Shown here: piece after piece, positions 35,656 to 45,086 of the stretch
Position numbering within the stretch: the stretch's first letter is position 1
Layout of the letters: every line of letters starts with the position of its first letter
Source: an uncultured Paracoccaceae bacterium
Lineage (GTDB): Bacteria; Pseudomonadota; Alphaproteobacteria; Rhodobacterales; Rhodobacteraceae
Assembly (NCBI GenBank): GCA_947488175.1
Contig: CANKYO010000004.1
Location: 372,001-436,000, forward strand
Length of the DNA: 64,000 nucleotides
Reading direction: 5' to 3'
Notes under the pieces: generated by a model
What the model was told of the DNA's origin: nothing
The model's input: the letters and a program-made list of their open reading frames with translations, nothing else
Database searches by the model: none
Position numbers and translations under genes: made by a program

Positions 35656-36948
35656 ATGACTGACGGCCCGACATACGGCTTTGACACTTTGCAGATCCAT
35701 GCGGGCGCCCGCCCTGATCCCGCGACAGGGGCACGGCAGGTCCCGATTTATCAGACGACGGCCTATGTGTTTCGCGATGCCGATCACGCCGCTGCTTTGT
35801 TCAATCTGCAGGAGGTCGGCTATATCTATTCCCGCCTGACCAATCCCACGGTCGCCGCCTTGCAGGAACGCATCGCCACGCTGGAGGGTGGTGTTGGTGC
35901 TGTCTGTTGTTCGTCGGGTCATGCGGCCCAGATCATGGCCCTATTTCCGCTGATGGGTCCGGGGATGAATGTCGTCGCCTCAAGCCGGTTATATGGCGGC
36001 ACGGTCACCCAGTTTTCCCAGACCATCAAACGCTTTGGCTGGTCGGCCACGTTTGTGGATTTCGACGATCATGAGGCGGTCAAGGCCGCCATTGATGACA
36101 ACACCCGCGCGGTGTTCTGCGAGGCGATTGCCAATCCGGGCGGGCATATTACCGATCTGGACGCGATCTCGGCCATATCGGATGCGGCGGGTGTACCGCT
36201 GATTGTCGATAATACGTCGGCCACCCCGTATCTTTGCCGCCCGATTGAGCATGGGGCGACGCTGGTCGTACATTCGACGACCAAGTATCTGACCGGGAAT
36301 GGGACTGTGACCGGCGGTTGCGTTGTCGATAGCGGCAAGTTTGACTGGGCCGCGAATGACAAGTTCCCGTCGCTCAGCCAGCCGGAACCGGCTTATCACG
36401 GGTTGAAATTTGCTGAGACCTTTGGCCCGCTGGCGTTTACTTTTCATGGCATCGCCATTGGTTTGCGCGATCTGGGCATGACGATGAACCCGCAGGCCGC
36501 CCATTACACGCTGATGGGTATCGAGACCCTGTCGCTGCGCATGGATCGCCATGTGGAAAATGCGATGAAGATCGCCAAATGGCTGGAGGATGATCCGCGC
36601 ACCGACTACGTGACCTATGCGGGGCTGGACAGTTCCCCCTATGCCAAGCTGGTCCCCAAGATCTGCCCGAAAGGCGCTGGCGCCCTGTTTACGGTGGCCG
36701 TGAAGGGCGGTTATGACGCCTGCGTGAAGCTGGTCGATAGTCTGGAGATATTCAGCCACGTGGCCAATCTGGGTGATACGCGCAGCCTGATAATTCATTC
36801 CGCCAGCACCACCCACCGCCAGCTGACCGCCGAGCAGCAGGAAGCTGCGGGGGCCGGTCCGGGGATTGTCCGTCTGTCCATCGGGATCGAGGACGCTGAC
36901 GATCTGATTGCCGATCTGGATCAGGCGCTGGCCAAGGCCACTGCCTGA
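35656..36948 (+). CDS. metY: O-acetylhomoserine sulfhydrylase / aminocarboxypropyltransferase
   Basis: 430 residues from ATG 35656 (AGGGAG 7 nt upstream). PLP-dependent Cys/Met metabolism enzyme: YGFDTLQIHAG at the start, SSGHAAQ (~85-91), and the PLP lysine in VVHSTTKYLTGNGTVTGG (~207-224). It joins sulfide or a thiol to O-acetylhomoserine to give homocysteine. Size and motifs favour MetY over the shorter MetZ/MetB types. No SAM riboswitch could be recognised in the short leader. Confidence 0.92.
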   Translation: MTDGPTYGFDTLQIHAGARPDPATGARQVPIYQTTAYVFRDADHAAALFNLQEVGYIYSRLTNPTVAALQERIATLEGGVGAVCCSSGHAAQIMALFPLMGPGMNVVASSRLYGGTVTQFSQTIKRFGWSATFVDFDDHEAVKAAIDDNTRAVFCEAIANPGGHITDLDAISAISDAAGVPLIVDNTSATPYLCRPIEHGATLVVHSTTKYLTGNGTVTGGCVVDSGKFDWAANDKFPSLSQPEPAYHGLKFAETFGPLAFTFHGIAIGLRDLGMTMNPQAAHYTLMGIETLSLRMDRHVENAMKIAKWLEDDPRTDYVTYAGLDSSPYAKLVPKICPKGAGALFTVAVKGGYDACVKLVDSLEIFSHVANLGDTRSLIIHSASTTHRQLTAEQQEAAGAGPGIVRLSIGIEDADDLIADLDQALAKATA

Positions 36949-36968
36949 CGTCGCGCCCTGATCAAAAT

Positions 36969-36990
36969 GGCAGGCCCGTTCGGGCCTGCC
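36969..36990 (+). terminator. Hairpin after metY
   Basis: GGCAGGCCCG (36969-36978) pairs perfectly with CGGGCCTGCC (36981-36990), closed by TT, 21 bp after the metY stop. No T-tract follows, so it is a hairpin end rather than a textbook terminator; the next gene starts at 37083. Confidence 0.6.
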
Positions 36991-37082
36991 AAACCCTTGG
37001 CGTTGGCGGGTTTCTGCTATAATGTTAACCCGCGCAGGCGAAACGCGTTTTGCCCGCAACAACAAAATGCTAGACCCGTCAC

Positions 37083-40000
37083 ATGACCACCAATTTCGCT
37101 TTGTCCCTTTCATTCGAAGGTATTCAACTGTTGCATCGGGTGACAGGCGGCTGGCGGGTCGTGGGCGATGCGGATGTCGAAGACCCCAATCTGGATGCGG
37201 TTCTGGCCGATCTGCGCCAGAAGGCGCTGGCGCTGGAACCCGGCGGATTGCGCACCAAGATCGTGATCCCGCTGGATCAGATCAAATACCTGGCTCTGGA
37301 CACAACGCAGACCACGCAGGATCACATCAACGCCGCCCTTGATGGCGCAACGCCGTACGATCTGGACGAGTTGGTTATTGATTGTGAGCGCCGTGGTGGC
37401 CGCACCCATATCGCGGCTGTCGCCCGCGAGACCCTGGATGAAGCCGAGGCCTTTGCCCGCGCCCACAAGTTCAACCCTGTCGCCTTTGTCGCCATTCCGG
37501 AACCGTTCACTTTTCAAAGCGAGGTGTTTTTCGGCCCCACCGCAATGATGCCAGAGGTGCTGGGCCCTGACGGTGCGGTCGAACGTGACATCCTGCCGAT
37601 CATGGTCGTGGGCACACGCATCAAATCGCGCCTGCTGATCTTTGATATCCCTGAGGATGAATTGCCCCCCTCAGACGGTGCCGATCTGGCCGCGTTGCTG
37701 GCCCCCCATGTTGAGGAGGCTGATGCCCCGGCTGAGACACCAAAGCCCGAAGTTACGGAAGCGGTGTCTGATGAAGCTGCGCCGGATCAGACGGAGGCCG
37801 AGCCCGAGATAAAGGCTGCACCACCCGAAGACGGGGCATCCGAGGAGGCACCGGCGGAGCCGGTTGTTGAGGACAAGGACGTTCTTGTTCTATCGGATGC
37901 GATTGATGAACCGGAGGTGCTGGAGGAGGAAACAGCAGCCCCTGCCACTGAAACAGCCCCCAGCGTGCCAGACGCCGACGCGACGACGGCGGAATCGGAA
38001 GAGAATGCGCAGGACGGCCCTGCCGATGTGACCGCAGATCTGGTTTCTGACGTCGCTGCGGTGGATCAGGAGCCCGTTGAAGCAGACCCGGCGGATGAGG
38101 CTGCAGTGGCCGAAACGCCGACTGCGGAAAATGTTGATGATGCGCCTGCAAGCGACGAAACCGATACGCCAGAAGCAGAACCGGATCTGTTCAGCAGCCT
38201 GAAGGATGTTGAAGCGGCTGAGCCGGTCAAAGACACCGCTGCGCCGAAGGAAGAGACACCGGAAGACGACGCAGTCGCGACTGATACGCCAACCTCCGAG
38301 ACACCGGTCGAGGACACGCCAGAGGTCGAAAAAGATGCCCCCGAGGTAGCGGCGACCGAAACTGTAACGCCGCCTGTCGCTGAACCGACAACAGCCAAGC
38401 AGCCCGTACTGCGCGATCCGACCTATCCGATGCCGGTCGATCCGATCATTGCCGAATATCATACCGCCCGGCCCAAATATAAGCGCCGCGCCCGGCGACG
38501 CGTTGTGGGGTCGATCACGGCGGTGGCCCCTGCCGCCGATGCCGCAGCCCTTGTTCCGCCGCCCAAGACCTCAAAAGCGCCTGTGGCCCCGGCGCGTCCG
38601 GTGGCAGCCGCCAATAACACGCCGCCGAAAAAACTGCTGGTGGGTACGGCTATTGCAGCCAGCTTTGCCGTGGCCGGGTTGTTGGCCTGGTGGCAGCTGG
38701 GTGCTGATCCGGTCGATGCGCCTGCTGAAATGCAGGGTGAACCTGCCGCTGCGGTGGAAACGATTGACTCTGCCGCTCTTGCTGCACCGGTAACGACCGC
38801 CGATAGTGCCACCCCGCTGTCCGATGAGGCACCACGTGTCGGCACATTGGATGTGATGCGCCAGACCGTGCCGTCAACCGATCCGGCGAATGCAGCGGAT
38901 ATTGCGGCGTGGACTGGCTATAACCCAGCCGCACCAGTGACTGCCCCTGACATCGCAGAGCCGGATGCGCCATTGGCCGCGCTGCCACCGATGCCTGCAC
39001 CTGCCGAACCGACCGAAGCGGCGCAGGCCGAAGTCGGTGCGCCGATCCTGCGCGGTCGCGTCTTGAGCCCGGATGAGGCCGCCCGCATTTACGCCGCAAC
39101 CGGCGTCTGGCAGCGCGCGCCCCGGATCGTGGATGTGCCGGATACGACCACGGCAGAGGGCATTATCTGGCCGGACGTGACCATTGCCCCCGGCAAGGTT
39201 GCGCAACCCGTCACGCCGGATGCCAACGCGCTGCAACCGGAACTGACCTTTGTCGCGCCAGCCGATCCGCCGCCTCCTGATGCGACATTCGATCTGGATG
39301 AGAACGGAAATGTTCTGGCCACAGCCGAAGGGGCTGTCACCCCGGAAGGGGCCGTGGTTTTTGCCGGGCTGCCCGACCTGAACGTGCGCCCACGTCCGAC
39401 GCTGACCGAGGATGATCTTGCCCGCATGGCGCTGCTGGCCCCGGCGGCTGAAGATGTGGTGATCGTGGCGGGCACACCGGATGTGATCCCGCCCCTGCGC
39501 CCAGCCAACGCGGCGTTGCCAGAGGTGGTTGAAGAAGATGCAGAACCGGCGCCAACGCCGGGCGGCGTGGGTCTGGCCGGATTACAGCCTGATGCAGAAA
39601 CGGCTCCGCTGGTGGAAACCCAAGAGGCCGCATTGGGATCAACCACACCGATTGGTCCGCGACCCCAGCCCCGCCCGTCAGGGCTGGTCCCACCGCCGCC
39701 GCCTGCTGATCTGCCCAGCAATCCTGACATCACATCCGTGATCGCCAGTATCGCGGAAGAAGCGGCTGCTGAACCGTTCATCGACATGACGCCCCGGGCG
39801 GTCAGCGTGTCGCGCAGGCCCGATAGCCGCCCGCGTAACTTTGCTACTGTAGTGGCCAATGCGCGCCAGCAGGAAGCCAGCCGGCAGGCCGCTGCCGCAG
39901 CAGCCCAGCAGCAGCAACCGCAACAGGCCGCACCCCAGCAAGCCTCGGCCCCTGTGAATATCCCGCGCAATACTGGCCCTGTCCCCGGCGGTGTCGCCCG

Positions 40001-40223
40001 GGCGGCCACGCAGGAAGAGGCGATTGGCCTGCGCGAGATCAATCTGATCGGTGTTTATGGCCGCCCCAATAACCGCCGCGCGCTGGTGCGCCTGCCCAAT
40101 GGCAGTTTCGTGCGCGTCGAAATCGGCAGTTCGCTGGATGGCGGCCAGGTGACCGCCATCGGCGACAACGCATTGAACTATGTCAAGCGCGGCCGCACCT
40201 ATGCGCTGCAGGTGCCGGGTTAA
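37083..40223 (+). CDS. Large membrane protein with PilM/GspL-like N-terminus and PilP/GspC-like C-terminus
   Basis: 1046 residues. Residues 1-195 look like a soluble actin-like assembly domain (FALSLSFEGIQLLHR, KTKIVIPLDQIKYLAL-type and DGATPYDLDELVIDC), as in PilM or GspL. A very acidic Ala/Glu/Pro linker (~200-440) follows, then a basic patch (PKYKRRARRRVVG, ~459-471), one membrane segment (VGTAIAASFAVAGLLAWWQL, ~520), and a long Ala/Pro-rich periplasmic stretch. The last ~60 residues (REINLIGVYGRPNNRRALVR and GSFVRVEIGSSLDGGQV) resemble the PilP/GspC beta domain. The role is unproved; envelope assembly is the best guess. Confidence 0.6.
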   Translation: MTTNFALSLSFEGIQLLHRVTGGWRVVGDADVEDPNLDAVLADLRQKALALEPGGLRTKIVIPLDQIKYLALDTTQTTQDHINAALDGATPYDLDELVIDCERRGGRTHIAAVARETLDEAEAFARAHKFNPVAFVAIPEPFTFQSEVFFGPTAMMPEVLGPDGAVERDILPIMVVGTRIKSRLLIFDIPEDELPPSDGADLAALLAPHVEEADAPAETPKPEVTEAVSDEAAPDQTEAEPEIKAAPPEDGASEEAPAEPVVEDKDVLVLSDAIDEPEVLEEETAAPATETAPSVPDADATTAESEENAQDGPADVTADLVSDVAAVDQEPVEADPADEAAVAETPTAENVDDAPASDETDTPEAEPDLFSSLKDVEAAEPVKDTAAPKEETPEDDAVATDTPTSETPVEDTPEVEKDAPEVAATETVTPPVAEPTTAKQPVLRDPTYPMPVDPIIAEYHTARPKYKRRARRRVVGSITAVAPAADAAALVPPPKTSKAPVAPARPVAAANNTPPKKLLVGTAIAASFAVAGLLAWWQLGADPVDAPAEMQGEPAAAVETIDSAALAAPVTTADSATPLSDEAPRVGTLDVMRQTVPSTDPANAADIAAWTGYNPAAPVTAPDIAEPDAPLAALPPMPAPAEPTEAAQAEVGAPILRGRVLSPDEAARIYAATGVWQRAPRIVDVPDTTTAEGIIWPDVTIAPGKVAQPVTPDANALQPELTFVAPADPPPPDATFDLDENGNVLATAEGAVTPEGAVVFAGLPDLNVRPRPTLTEDDLARMALLAPAAEDVVIVAGTPDVIPPLRPANAALPEVVEEDAEPAPTPGGVGLAGLQPDAETAPLVETQEAALGSTTPIGPRPQPRPSGLVPPPPPADLPSNPDITSVIASIAEEAAAEPFIDMTPRAVSVSRRPDSRPRNFATVVANARQQEASRQAAAAAAQQQQPQQAAPQQASAPVNIPRNTGPVPGGVARAATQEEAIGLREINLIGVYGRPNNRRALVRLPNGSFVRVEIGSSLDGGQVTAIGDNALNYVKRGRTYALQVPG

Positions 40224-41314
40224 CCGGCTTCCAGTACGCCGCGTTCGATCTGATCGGCCTCGATGCTTTCGAACAGCGCCTTGAAGTTGCCTTCGCCGAA
40301 ACCGTCATCGCCCTTGCGCTGGATGAATTCGAAGAAGATCGGCCCGATGACCGTCTTGGAGAAGATCTGCAGCAGGATGCGGGTTTCGCCGCCGTCCACC
40401 ACGCCTTCGCCGTCGATCAGGATGCCGTGCTTTTCCATGCGGTCGCGCGGTTCGTCGTGGCCAACAACCCTGTCGTAGCTCAGGTCGTAATAGCTGCTGG
40501 GCGGCTTGGGCATGAATTTAATGCCGCGTTCGGCGATCTCATCCGTTGCATCGTAGAGGTCCTGCGCACCCACCGCGATGTGCTGGATGCCTTCGCCCTT
40601 GTAACGCTTGAGGTATTCGACGATCTGGCCGGTTTCACCCCGGTCTTCGTTGATCGGGATGCGGATGCGCCCGCAAGGCGATGTCAGGGCGCGGGATAGA
40701 AGGCCGGTGAACTTGCCCTCGATGTCAAAGAACCGGATTTCCCGGAAATTGAACAGATCACCATAGAACGCGAACCATTTGTCCATGTTCCCCTTGTGGA
40801 CGTTGTGGGTCAGGTGATCAAGGTAGTGGAAGCCGACGCCAATCGGGTGCGCATCTGCGACCCAGTTGAATTCGTCGTTATAGGGGTTGGCTTCGTAATA
40901 CTGGTCGATGAAGTAGATCAGGCTGCCGCCGATGCCGACGATGGCAGGGACGTCCATGGTTTTGCCGTCGCCTTCATAGGGTGTGGCCCCCTTGCTGACC
41001 GCGTGGTCAAAGGCATGCTGCGCATCCACGACCCGCCACCCCATCGCCGGCGCGCAGGGCCCGTGTTCCTCGACAAAGGTTCGGGCGTGGCTGTTGGGTT
41101 CGTTGTTGATGATGTAGGTGATGTCGCCCTGCTGCCAAAGCTCAATATCCTTGGTCTTGTGCGTGGCGGTGTGAGTGTAGCCCATCTTGGTGAATAGATC
41201 GCGAAGCGTGTCGGGCTCCGGATGGGCGAATTCGACAAACTCGAACCCGTCGGTGCCTGCGGGGTTTTCAGCGGTGATGGTAGCCTTGGGGGCGTCGTGC
41301 GGGAAAGGACCCAT
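40220..41314 (-). CDS. hppD: 4-Hydroxyphenylpyruvate dioxygenase
   Basis: About 364 residues from ATG 41314 (GGAG 8 nt upstream); ten extra upstream codons are unlikely. Two VOC domains; iron ligands are His in VGFHYLDHLTHNV, His in GIQHIAVG and Glu in PIFFEFIQRKG, and the C-terminal GFGEGNFKALFES is typical. It converts 4-hydroxyphenylpyruvate to homogentisate in tyrosine degradation. It is transcribed away from an AsnC regulator across a 132-bp gap with a strong palindrome. Homogentisate dioxygenase genes are not in the window. Confidence 0.95.
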   Translation of the reverse strand: MGPFPHDAPKATITAENPAGTDGFEFVEFAHPEPDTLRDLFTKMGYTHTATHKTKDIELWQQGDITYIINNEPNSHARTFVEEHGPCAPAMGWRVVDAQHAFDHAVSKGATPYEGDGKTMDVPAIVGIGGSLIYFIDQYYEANPYNDEFNWVADAHPIGVGFHYLDHLTHNVHKGNMDKWFAFYGDLFNFREIRFFDIEGKFTGLLSRALTSPCGRIRIPINEDRGETGQIVEYLKRYKGEGIQHIAVGAQDLYDATDEIAERGIKFMPKPPSSYYDLSYDRVVGHDEPRDRMEKHGILIDGEGVVDGGETRILLQIFSKTVIGPIFFEFIQRKGDDGFGEGNFKALFESIEADQIERGVLEAG

Positions 41315-41411
41315 GTTGTATTCTCCTGTTCGCGTTCGATTCATTCTACCGCATCTGACGGTCCGGTTTTGCGCATTTTTGTAGCCCGATCTGCAAATAT
41401 ATGCGAGCGTG

Positions 41412-41435
41412 GCGCAAATTTCTAGAAATTTGCGC
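41412..41435. promoter_or_regulatory. Perfect 24-bp palindrome, probable operator of the AsnC regulator
   Basis: GCGCAAATTTCTAGAAATTTGCGC is fully self-complementary and lies 11 bp before the regulator ATG, covering its likely promoter or leader. A looser relative, GCAAATATATGC (41393-41404), and a TTGCGCATTTTT half-site (41368-41379) lie on the hppD side. Such spaced AT-rich dyads are typical of Lrp/AsnC binding regions. Confidence 0.6.
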
Positions 41436-41446
41436 GTGGAGGCCGC

Positions 41447-41905
41447 ATGGAGCTTGATCCGACCGACCTGAAATTGCTGGCGGCCCTGCAGCGCGATTCC
41501 ACCTTAACGGCGCAAGATCTGGGTGAGGCCCTGAACATGTCAGCCTCGCAAGCCGGCCGCCGCCGCCAGCGATTGGAGGCGGAGGGATACATTGCGGGTT
41601 ACCGCGCCTATCTGAACCCTGACAAGGTTGGGCTGACCGTGCAGGCCTTTATCCAGATTGTGATGGCCACGCATACTGAACAGAACGCGCGCGATTTTGT
41701 CCGCCTGACCCGGACCCGGCCCGAAATTGTGGGGGCTTGGACGCTGACGGGCGAAGCCGACTATCTGCTGCGGGTCTACTGCGCTGACCTGACGGCGCTG
41801 AACCTGCTGGTCCAGCAGGTCTTACTACCGCATCCCGCTGTCAGCCGGGTGCAAAGCCAGATCGTGATGGAGCGGGTGAAGCCGGACGCGCCGCTGCCTG
41901 TTTAG
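41447..41905 (+). CDS. Lrp/AsnC family transcriptional regulator
   Basis: 152 residues. An N-terminal winged HTH (LDPTDLKLLAALQRDSTLTAQDLGEALNMSAS region, ~2-35) and a C-terminal ligand-binding RAM domain (TVQAFIQIVM onward, with GAWTLTGEADYLLRV). GGAGG lies 6 nt before the ATG. Its divergent position to hppD matches the HpdA type of AsnC regulators that control 4-hydroxyphenylpyruvate dioxygenase. It probably represses itself through the 24-bp palindrome and senses an aromatic amino acid or its keto acid; that part is inference. Confidence 0.85.
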   Translation: MELDPTDLKLLAALQRDSTLTAQDLGEALNMSASQAGRRRQRLEAEGYIAGYRAYLNPDKVGLTVQAFIQIVMATHTEQNARDFVRLTRTRPEIVGAWTLTGEADYLLRVYCADLTALNLLVQQVLLPHPAVSRVQSQIVMERVKPDAPLPV

Positions 41906-43092
41906 GATTTATCGCGCAAGGTCAGCGCGCGGATCGCAGCCCCGCACATGACCAGCCCACCGGCAATGAAGGCCGCCCCAATCGAAAAAGTCGCCGCAAT
42001 GGCCGCGCCGATGAACGGGGCGGTAAGCAGGGCAAAGGTGTTGATTGCTTCGCTGAGGGCCGTGATCCGACCGATCTGGTCGGGGCTGACAGCATCCTGG
42101 ATGATGGTTCGGAAGGGCACGACCGACATAGCTGAGGCGATACCGAGGATGCCGAATAGAGCTATGTAAAGGATCACATGGAGAGGGATGGATGTGACCT
42201 CTGACAGGCCAAGGATCACGGTCATGGATGCGCCGATGGCGAAGCCGCCGGCAATCCAGACGAATGGTCTGAGCGCGCGTTTGGTTGTCCCGAGCACCAG
42301 CGACCCGGCGACACCACCTGCCCCGACGGCCGCGAGGCTCAGCCCCAGCACGGTTTGCGAAAACCCCAGATCACGGGTCAGCGGGGCGATCAGCGTGTCA
42401 TAGAAGAACATGGCGAAATAGCCTGCGGCCATCATCAGCAAGGCCGCGCGGAGGACCGGTTTGCCGCGCACCGTCCGCATCCCGTCGCGGATGCTGTGCA
42501 GGATGTTTTCGTCGGGGGCAGCCCTCGTTACACCAATGGCAGGCAATCGCAGAAGCATCGCCGCCGCCAACAGCGACACCAGCGCATTGATCAGAAACAC
42601 CATCTGCGGCGCGAGCCAGATCAGGAAGACGCCGCCCAGCGCCGGGGCCACGATTTTGGAGGATTGGTTGATCGCATGGCTGAACCCGTTAGCCCGGTTG
42701 CGCTGGTCGGGTTCGGTCAGCGCTTGGATCGCGGCCTGTTTAGCGGGTGTGTAGAAGGTATCAACTGCGCTACGGCAGAACACGAGGGCCAACAGAACCG
42801 GCCAGTCGGGGGCGAGGAACAGCGCCGCAGTCGTGACCGCCCGGCCCAGATTGCTGAGGATCAACACCTGGCGGGTCGCCATCCGGTCCACCAGCACCCC
42901 GGCGAACGGGCCGATCAGCAGGTAAGGCGCACCCATGCTGACAGCCAGCAGGGCAAACACAAACGGCTCTGCCTGCCAGACATAGGCCAGAAGCGCCCCG
43001 ATCGCTACGAAATCCAGCCAATCGGCAAAATCGGCGGGCAGCTGGGCCGCCAGCAGGCGGCGCAGGTTACGCGAAAGGGGGTTGGCGGGCAT
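41902..43092 (-). CDS. Major facilitator superfamily transporter
   Basis: 396 residues with about twelve membrane segments. GPFAGVLVDRMATRQVLI (~62-79) is the MFS loop 2-3 motif, and the domain is of the MFS_3 (drug/siderophore exporter) kind. It is convergent with the AsnC regulator (4-bp overlap) and divergent from the Kef-type antiporter. The substrate is unknown. Confidence 0.87.
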   Translation of the reverse strand: MPANPLSRNLRRLLAAQLPADFADWLDFVAIGALLAYVWQAEPFVFALLAVSMGAPYLLIGPFAGVLVDRMATRQVLILSNLGRAVTTAALFLAPDWPVLLALVFCRSAVDTFYTPAKQAAIQALTEPDQRNRANGFSHAINQSSKIVAPALGGVFLIWLAPQMVFLINALVSLLAAAMLLRLPAIGVTRAAPDENILHSIRDGMRTVRGKPVLRAALLMMAAGYFAMFFYDTLIAPLTRDLGFSQTVLGLSLAAVGAGGVAGSLVLGTTKRALRPFVWIAGGFAIGASMTVILGLSEVTSIPLHVILYIALFGILGIASAMSVVPFRTIIQDAVSPDQIGRITALSEAINTFALLTAPFIGAAIAATFSIGAAFIAGGLVMCGAAIRALTLRDKS

Positions 43093-43122
43093 CAGCGGGC
43101 ATTAACCAATAGGGAGTAATAT

Positions 43123-45084
43123 ATGGCCATTGCATCACTGCCTCGCACGAAGCGTAGGCACACGCAATCGCGCGTTGCTTATGACATTGGAGGTTGCGAT
43201 ACGTCGCGTATGGAATCCTTTCTGCTTCAGGCCACGATCTATCTGGGTGCTGCGGTCATCGCAGTGCCACTGGCCGCACGTCTGGGGCTTGGGTCCGTGC
43301 TGGGCTATCTGCTGGCGGGGATCGTCATCGGCCCGCTGACCGGGCTGGTTGGGACAGAGGCGCAGGACATCCAGCATTTTGCCGAATTCGGCGTGGTGAT
43401 GATGCTGTTCCTGATCGGTCTGGAACTGGAACCGCGCGCTTTGTGGGACATGCGCGACCGGCTGATCGGTTTGGGTGGTTTGCAGGTTGTGGTGACGACT
43501 GTTGCCATCATGGGTGGCTGTCTGCTGATGGGTTACAGCTGGACCATCTCCTTTGCGGTTGGCATGATTTTTGCATTATCTTCGACCGCTATCGTTTTGC
43601 AAACGCTCACAGAAAAGGGATTGATGCAAACCGGCGGCGGGCGGGCGACATTTTCGGTGCTGCTGACGCAGGACATTGCCGTGATCCCGATGCTGGCGGT
43701 TTTGCCGCTGCTGGCGGTCCCTGCGGTGATGCAACTTGGCCCCGATGGATCGGTTCAACGGGTTGATACACATCAAGACGATCATCATGGCGCGATGAGC
43801 CTTGTCGAGGGGCTGCCCGGTTGGGGTGTTACCCTAGTAACCCTTGGCGCGGTCATCGCCGTCATCCTGGCCGGGATTTATCTGATCCGCCCGGTGTTTC
43901 GTTACATCCACCATGCCCGCCTGCGCGAGATGTATACCGCCCTTGCCTTGCTGATGGTCGTGTCGATCGCCGTTCTGATGGGGATGGTCGGCCTGTCGCC
44001 GGCTTTGGGCACGTTTCTGGCGGGTGTTGTTCTGGCCAACTCAGAATTCCGGCACGAATTGGAAAGCGACCTTGAACCGTTCAAGGGGCTGTTGTTGGGC
44101 CTGTTCTTTATCACCGTGGGTGCGGGGATTAACTTTTCCCTGCTCTTTGATGAGCCGGGTTACATCCTGACGCTGACCTTGAGTGTCATGCTGATCAAGG
44201 GTGTGATCCTTTATGCCCTGTCGCTGTTGTTCAAGGTGAAGGGCAAGGATCGCTGGCTGTTTACCCTTGGTCTGGCGCAGGCGGGGGAGTTCGGTTTTGT
44301 CCTGATCTCATTCTCGCTGCAGCAGGGAGTGCTGAGCCAGGGCCAATCAAACACCCTGCTTCTGGTGGTGGCTTTGTCGATGTTGATCACGCCCTTGCTG
44401 TTCATCGTCTATGATCAGTTGAGCCGTCGCATGGTTGATCACGAAGAGGCCGATGAGGATGAGGTGGACGAACAAGGTACCGTCATCATCGCGGGTATTG
44501 GTCGCTTTGGTCAGATTGTGAACCGCCTGGTGCAAAGTGCGGGGTTTTCGACGGTAGTGATCGACAGCAACCTGACTACCGTGCAAACCATGCGCAAATT
44601 CGGCTTTCGCGGCTTCTTTGGCGATCCGACCCGGCCTGACCTGTTGAATGCTGCTGGCCTGGAAGATGCCAAGGTGCTGGTCGTGGCCATCGACAACAAG
44701 GAATCGGCGGTCAAGCTGGTGGCCTATGCTCGCAAGGCCCGCCCTGATCTGCATATCATCGCCCGGGCCCGTGACCGCGTGCATGTCTATGAGCTATACG
44801 ATGCGGGTGCCAATGATATCGTCCGCGAGATGTTTGACAGTTCATTGCGTGCGGGCCGGTACGCGCTGGAAAATCTTGGCCTGACCGAGTTTGAAGCGGC
44901 AGAGGCGGAAGAAACATTCTACCACCATGACCGCACCGCCTTGCGCGAACTGGCCGCCCTTTGGAAGCCGGGCGTGCCGGTGGCCGAAGTTCCGGAATAT
45001 GTCAAACGATCCAAAGAGTTGAACACTGATCTTGAGACAGCACTTGCCGCCCGTCAGCAAGCGGATGACAACAAGAAGAAGTAA
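43123..45084 (+). CDS. Monovalent cation:proton antiporter, Kef/CPA2 type
   Basis: 653 residues if started at ATG 43123, which has AGGGAG 6 nt upstream. Homologues normally begin at MESFLLQATIYLG, here codon 30 (43210), whose nearest GGAGG is 16 nt away; the true start is unsettled. About twelve membrane segments (LGSVLGYLLAGIVIGP onward) are followed by a TrkA-N domain from ~450 (VIIAGIGRFGQIVNRLVQ), which binds NAD(H) and gates K+/H+ exchange. It may guard against electrophile stress like KefB/KefC. A His-rich loop (HQDDHHG, ~219) is unusual. Confidence 0.9.
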   Translation: MAIASLPRTKRRHTQSRVAYDIGGCDTSRMESFLLQATIYLGAAVIAVPLAARLGLGSVLGYLLAGIVIGPLTGLVGTEAQDIQHFAEFGVVMMLFLIGLELEPRALWDMRDRLIGLGGLQVVVTTVAIMGGCLLMGYSWTISFAVGMIFALSSTAIVLQTLTEKGLMQTGGGRATFSVLLTQDIAVIPMLAVLPLLAVPAVMQLGPDGSVQRVDTHQDDHHGAMSLVEGLPGWGVTLVTLGAVIAVILAGIYLIRPVFRYIHHARLREMYTALALLMVVSIAVLMGMVGLSPALGTFLAGVVLANSEFRHELESDLEPFKGLLLGLFFITVGAGINFSLLFDEPGYILTLTLSVMLIKGVILYALSLLFKVKGKDRWLFTLGLAQAGEFGFVLISFSLQQGVLSQGQSNTLLLVVALSMLITPLLFIVYDQLSRRMVDHEEADEDEVDEQGTVIIAGIGRFGQIVNRLVQSAGFSTVVIDSNLTTVQTMRKFGFRGFFGDPTRPDLLNAAGLEDAKVLVVAIDNKESAVKLVAYARKARPDLHIIARARDRVHVYELYDAGANDIVREMFDSSLRAGRYALENLGLTEFEAAEAEETFYHHDRTALRELAALWKPGVPVAEVPEYVKRSKELNTDLETALAARQQADDNKKK

Positions 45085-45086
45085 GG

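Noticed and set aside
39089..40042. A 317-codon open frame antisense to the PilM/PilP-like gene
   Set aside because: Ala/Ser/Gly-rich shadow of a repetitive Ala/Pro coding region, with no domain and no ribosome site.
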